Shown here: piece by piece, positions 61,969 through 64,000 of the stretch | Layout: the number at the start of each line of letters is the position of its first letter | Numbering within the stretch: the first letter of the stretch is position 1 | Assembly: GCA_030490835.1 (NCBI GenBank) | Contig: CM059973.1 | Coordinates: 88,495,641-88,559,640, forward strand | Direction: 5' to 3' | Length of the DNA stretch: 64,000 nt | From: Annona cherimola | Taxonomy: Eukaryota > Streptophyta > Magnoliopsida > Magnoliales > Annonaceae | Notes under the pieces: generated by a model | Database searches by the model: none | Seen by the model: only the letters and a program-made list of their open reading frames with translations | Told to the model about the DNA's origin: nothing | Program-made: the position numbers and the translations under genes

Positions 61969-63203
61969 TGTTGACACCCCACCCTTGGGCCCAAAGATGG
62001 ATAAATTGGAATAACATCCAAGCCCAAGCAAATTCAAAGCAAAAGGAAATTCAAGCAAGCCAAGCCCACCACTAAGCGGGCCCTTCCAAACTCAGCCCAC
62101 GGGAGCAAAGCTCCACCAAGCCTCAAAGCAGGCTTTTCAAACCAGATCCGGCCCACAAGAGCAAAGCTCCTACAGGCCACCCAACGGGCTCCACAACGTA
62201 GCCCACCAGATCCAGCCCACCAAGCCTCAAAAACAGGCTTTTCTCCAAACAGCCCATCAGGCCTCTACAACGGCCCACCCAAAACAACGGACTTAGCCAA
62301 GCTCTAGCCCACCAAGTTCCAGCCCACTATGGAAGAAATCCACCAAGCTCAAGCCCATGGACCAAGTCCAACATCTCAAGTGGCCCAATGCCCATACTCT
62401 CACCTCAAGCTCAAGCCCATGGACTAAGTCCAACATCTCAAGTGGCCCAAGGCCCATTCTCTCACCTCAAGCTCAAGCCCATGGACCAAGTCCAACACCT
62501 CAAGTGGCCCAAGGCCCATGCTCTCATCGATAAAAGGAGGTGCCCCCTCCCTCCTCAACACACTTGGAGAGGCATCCCAGAGGGGAGGACGAGAGTCTGC
62601 AGTATAGCCCTGGCATCCCGGTTTTTCCACTCGTCGAGCTCCACGCCTCTCTCCCACTTTTCCCTTTCCATTCTCTCTTATTCTCTCAAATCTTTCGTTT
62701 TCCCCTTTCACGCCGTGTAAACCGCCTTGGGTTGGCAGATTTCACCATATTTGCTTCAATCCGAAGGCCGGAACGCAGACTCTGTACGATTAGTGTCTTA
62801 TTTCATTAAAAACAGGGGCTGATCTCCCTTTAAAGATCAGTGACGACTCCATTTTTCTTTATTTTTGCGTGCGTGTTTGAGTTAACGCCCTGGTAAGGCG
62901 GGTGCACGCGGGTGCACGAATTCCAGCATAATACGCTGCCGTTATGCTGCCGGATTTGTGACTTGATCCGTGTACGGAAAGCCCCGTCTTAGCCGTTATG
63001 CTGCTAAATCCACAAGAAAATGCCCATATGTCAAACTACCTAAAAACCGTTAATCCTAACACGTTTTACTCCATGTGAATGCAGGAAAATCGAGCCCACG
63101 CTGCTGTCTCGGAGGCATTGAAAACCCATCCGGCACGGCCCAGATTTTTAAGGCGGGGAGAAACCATTCCGAGCCCATCGTAGCGCTCGCGGCGGGTGCT
63201 ACA
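61969..63203. mobile_element. solo LTR of a retrotransposon, 1235 bp
   Basis: It starts TGTTGACACCCCACCC and ends GGCGGGTGCTACA, so it has the TG...CA form with TGT/ACA ends. CCTAC precedes it (61964-61968) and follows it (63204-63208), a perfect 5-bp duplication. No primer-binding site, gag or pol lies nearby, so only one LTR is left, as after recombination between two LTRs. A 62-bp unit is repeated three times inside (62345-62526), followed by a TATA-like ATAAAAGG at 62,529. The Ty3/gypsy origin is suggested by length and the TGTTGACACC start but is not proven. Confidence 0.88.
62345..62526. repeat. 3 x 62-bp tandem repeat inside the LTR
   Basis: Units begin at 62345, 62407 and 62469 with AAGCTCAAGCCCATGGAC (one T/C difference) and contain CTCAAGTGGCCCAA. 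They differ by only a few bases. They lie just before the presumed LTR promoter, so they may act as promoter-upstream repeats. Confidence 0.85.
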
Positions 63204-63584
63204 CCTACTTTTCCAATTTACCATACAACTTTTGCCAAATATCATACCGACGTTTCCCATTTACAAACCACAATAATACTTTTTTCATCTCAAATCCTCT
63301 TATCATTCTCATCTAATCCAATTGTTCAAAAAGAAAGTTATAAAGAAAATAGTAAAGCAAAAGGAAACCATCATGTATTTATATTGATTGAAATGAAACT
63401 CACCAAGATTACAACAAAAATTAACAGAATGGAGTGCCCGTATTTGACCCTCGTGCTGCTTACTTTCCGTACCATGGCCTGAGGCGTAGATGGTTAATCA
63501 CAAGGCAATAACCAATTCTTATACATAGAGGACAAGCTGAGGACTGTATGGCTGCAGCCAGCATCCGCTTGAAGGCACACGTGT
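63204..63584. other. 3' flank of the paralogue gene
   Basis: This is 381 bases between the solo LTR duplication and the stop codon of the partial membrane-protein gene. It should hold that gene's 3' UTR. The open frame 63,075-63,482 crosses the LTR edge and is judged non-coding. Confidence 0.4.
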
Positions 63585-63690
63585 TCATTTTGAGGAAGGA
63601 AACCATCTCGACAGCAAGCAGCGTTTGAGCTTTAAAACCAAAGGAAGTAAGAAATAGCATGGAACTAGTAACAATGCCACCCCTACATAC
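63585..63690 (-). CDS. terminal exon of a second multi-pass membrane protein (paralogue of 38,939-43,856), partial
   Basis: After CTGCAG on the minus strand, a frame in the same phase as exon 8 of the 39-kb gene reads YVGVALLLVPCYFLLP, LVLKLKRCLL, SRWFPSSK and stops at 63,585-63,587. The 39-kb exon reads YLILGMLLVPSYTLFF, LIIKLKHYLL, LRWFPQ. Same phase, same hydrophobic segment followed by K-L-K and RWFP. The protein ends earlier, 34 full codons against 45. The earlier exons must lie beyond 64,000: the matching intron is 814 bases in the first gene, and no W-P-Y exon was found in the 310 bases available. Same strand and 20 kb apart suggests a local duplication. Function is unknown, as for the relative. 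Confidence 0.75.
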
Positions 63691-64000
63691 CTGCAGATCC
63701 AAGTTTCACAGACGATGTCACTAGAGTGTACAAATAAGATCATATAACGCTGCTAACTTAAAGGATTGCAGCATGACAAGATTTCAGATCCAACTCTGCA
63801 GCATCAAAAGGACCTGCTCACAAAGGTCGTAACGAGGAATGGCCCACATCTGCATAGTGTCTGTTAGGTTGGGACTTGGGATAAGTGGAAAGTCCCAAAA
63901 CTCGTCCAAAAGAAGATAATCTACGTTACACTAGAAGTTTGTTAATCACACACACGCAAAGGAAAAAGGAACCAGAACATCTCACAATGAAAAGGCAGGA
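63691..64000 (-). other. presumed intron of the partial paralogue
   Basis: The sequence up to the right edge shows no exon that fits the family. A MWAIPRYDL reading near 63,855 vaguely recalls the W-P-Y-x-F-L-D-L exon but lacks its phase and donor, so it is not called. Confidence 0.4.

Noticed and set aside
62388..62809. Plus-strand frames at 62.4-62.8 kb
   Set aside because: They fall inside the solo LTR, and their repetitive protein follows the 62-bp tandem unit.
63841..63880. Next exon of the partial paralogue (MWAIPRYDL reading)
   Set aside because: Weak similarity only, wrong phase and no proper donor.

Overview
The window is nuclear DNA from a flowering plant, or at least a seed plant. 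Its genes are split by GT-AG introns and encode plant-specific proteins: a trichome-birefringence-like wall protein, a plastid-type tryptophan-pathway enzyme with an N-terminal targeting region, and a pectin-methylesterase inhibitor. Between them lies AT-rich DNA full of small inverted-repeat transposons. The species cannot be told from the sequence. Exon boundaries were placed by eye from splice signals, reading-frame phase and remembered family sequences. No transcript or database was consulted.

Layout. Positions 1-11,200 hold transposon debris: a hAT-like element carrying telomere-like CCCTAA repeats, a 32-bp minisatellite and foldback MITEs. Next come four spliced genes: a TBL protein (minus, 11,251-16,873, 5 exons), anthranilate phosphoribosyltransferase (minus, 20,661-25,980, 9 exons), a PX plus Rubicon-homology-type protein (plus, 31,526-38,093, 5 exons) and a multi-pass membrane protein (minus, 38,939-43,856, 8 exons). 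A single-exon pectin-methylesterase/invertase inhibitor lies at 47,341-47,931 (minus). From 48.8 to 63.2 kb the sequence is a transposon nest: MITEs, a second hAT-like element with an 8-bp duplication, a diverged 3.6-kb inverted repeat, a 2.0-kb Mutator-like element with a perfect 9-bp duplication, and a 1.2-kb solo LTR with a perfect 5-bp duplication. At the right edge is the last exon of a paralogue of the membrane protein. Its other exons lie beyond the window.

The genes have no operon-like relation. One makes tryptophan in plastids, two act on the cell wall, one is a probable endosomal effector, and one (with its paralogue) is a membrane protein of unknown job.

I found no convincing new gene system. 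The most notable points are a tandem duplication that copies a splice acceptor inside the membrane-protein gene, the dated nesting MITE within foldback within MULE, the false telomere signal that belongs to a transposon, a GC-AG intron in the TBL gene, and a frameshifted unrecognised exon at 51.1 kb.
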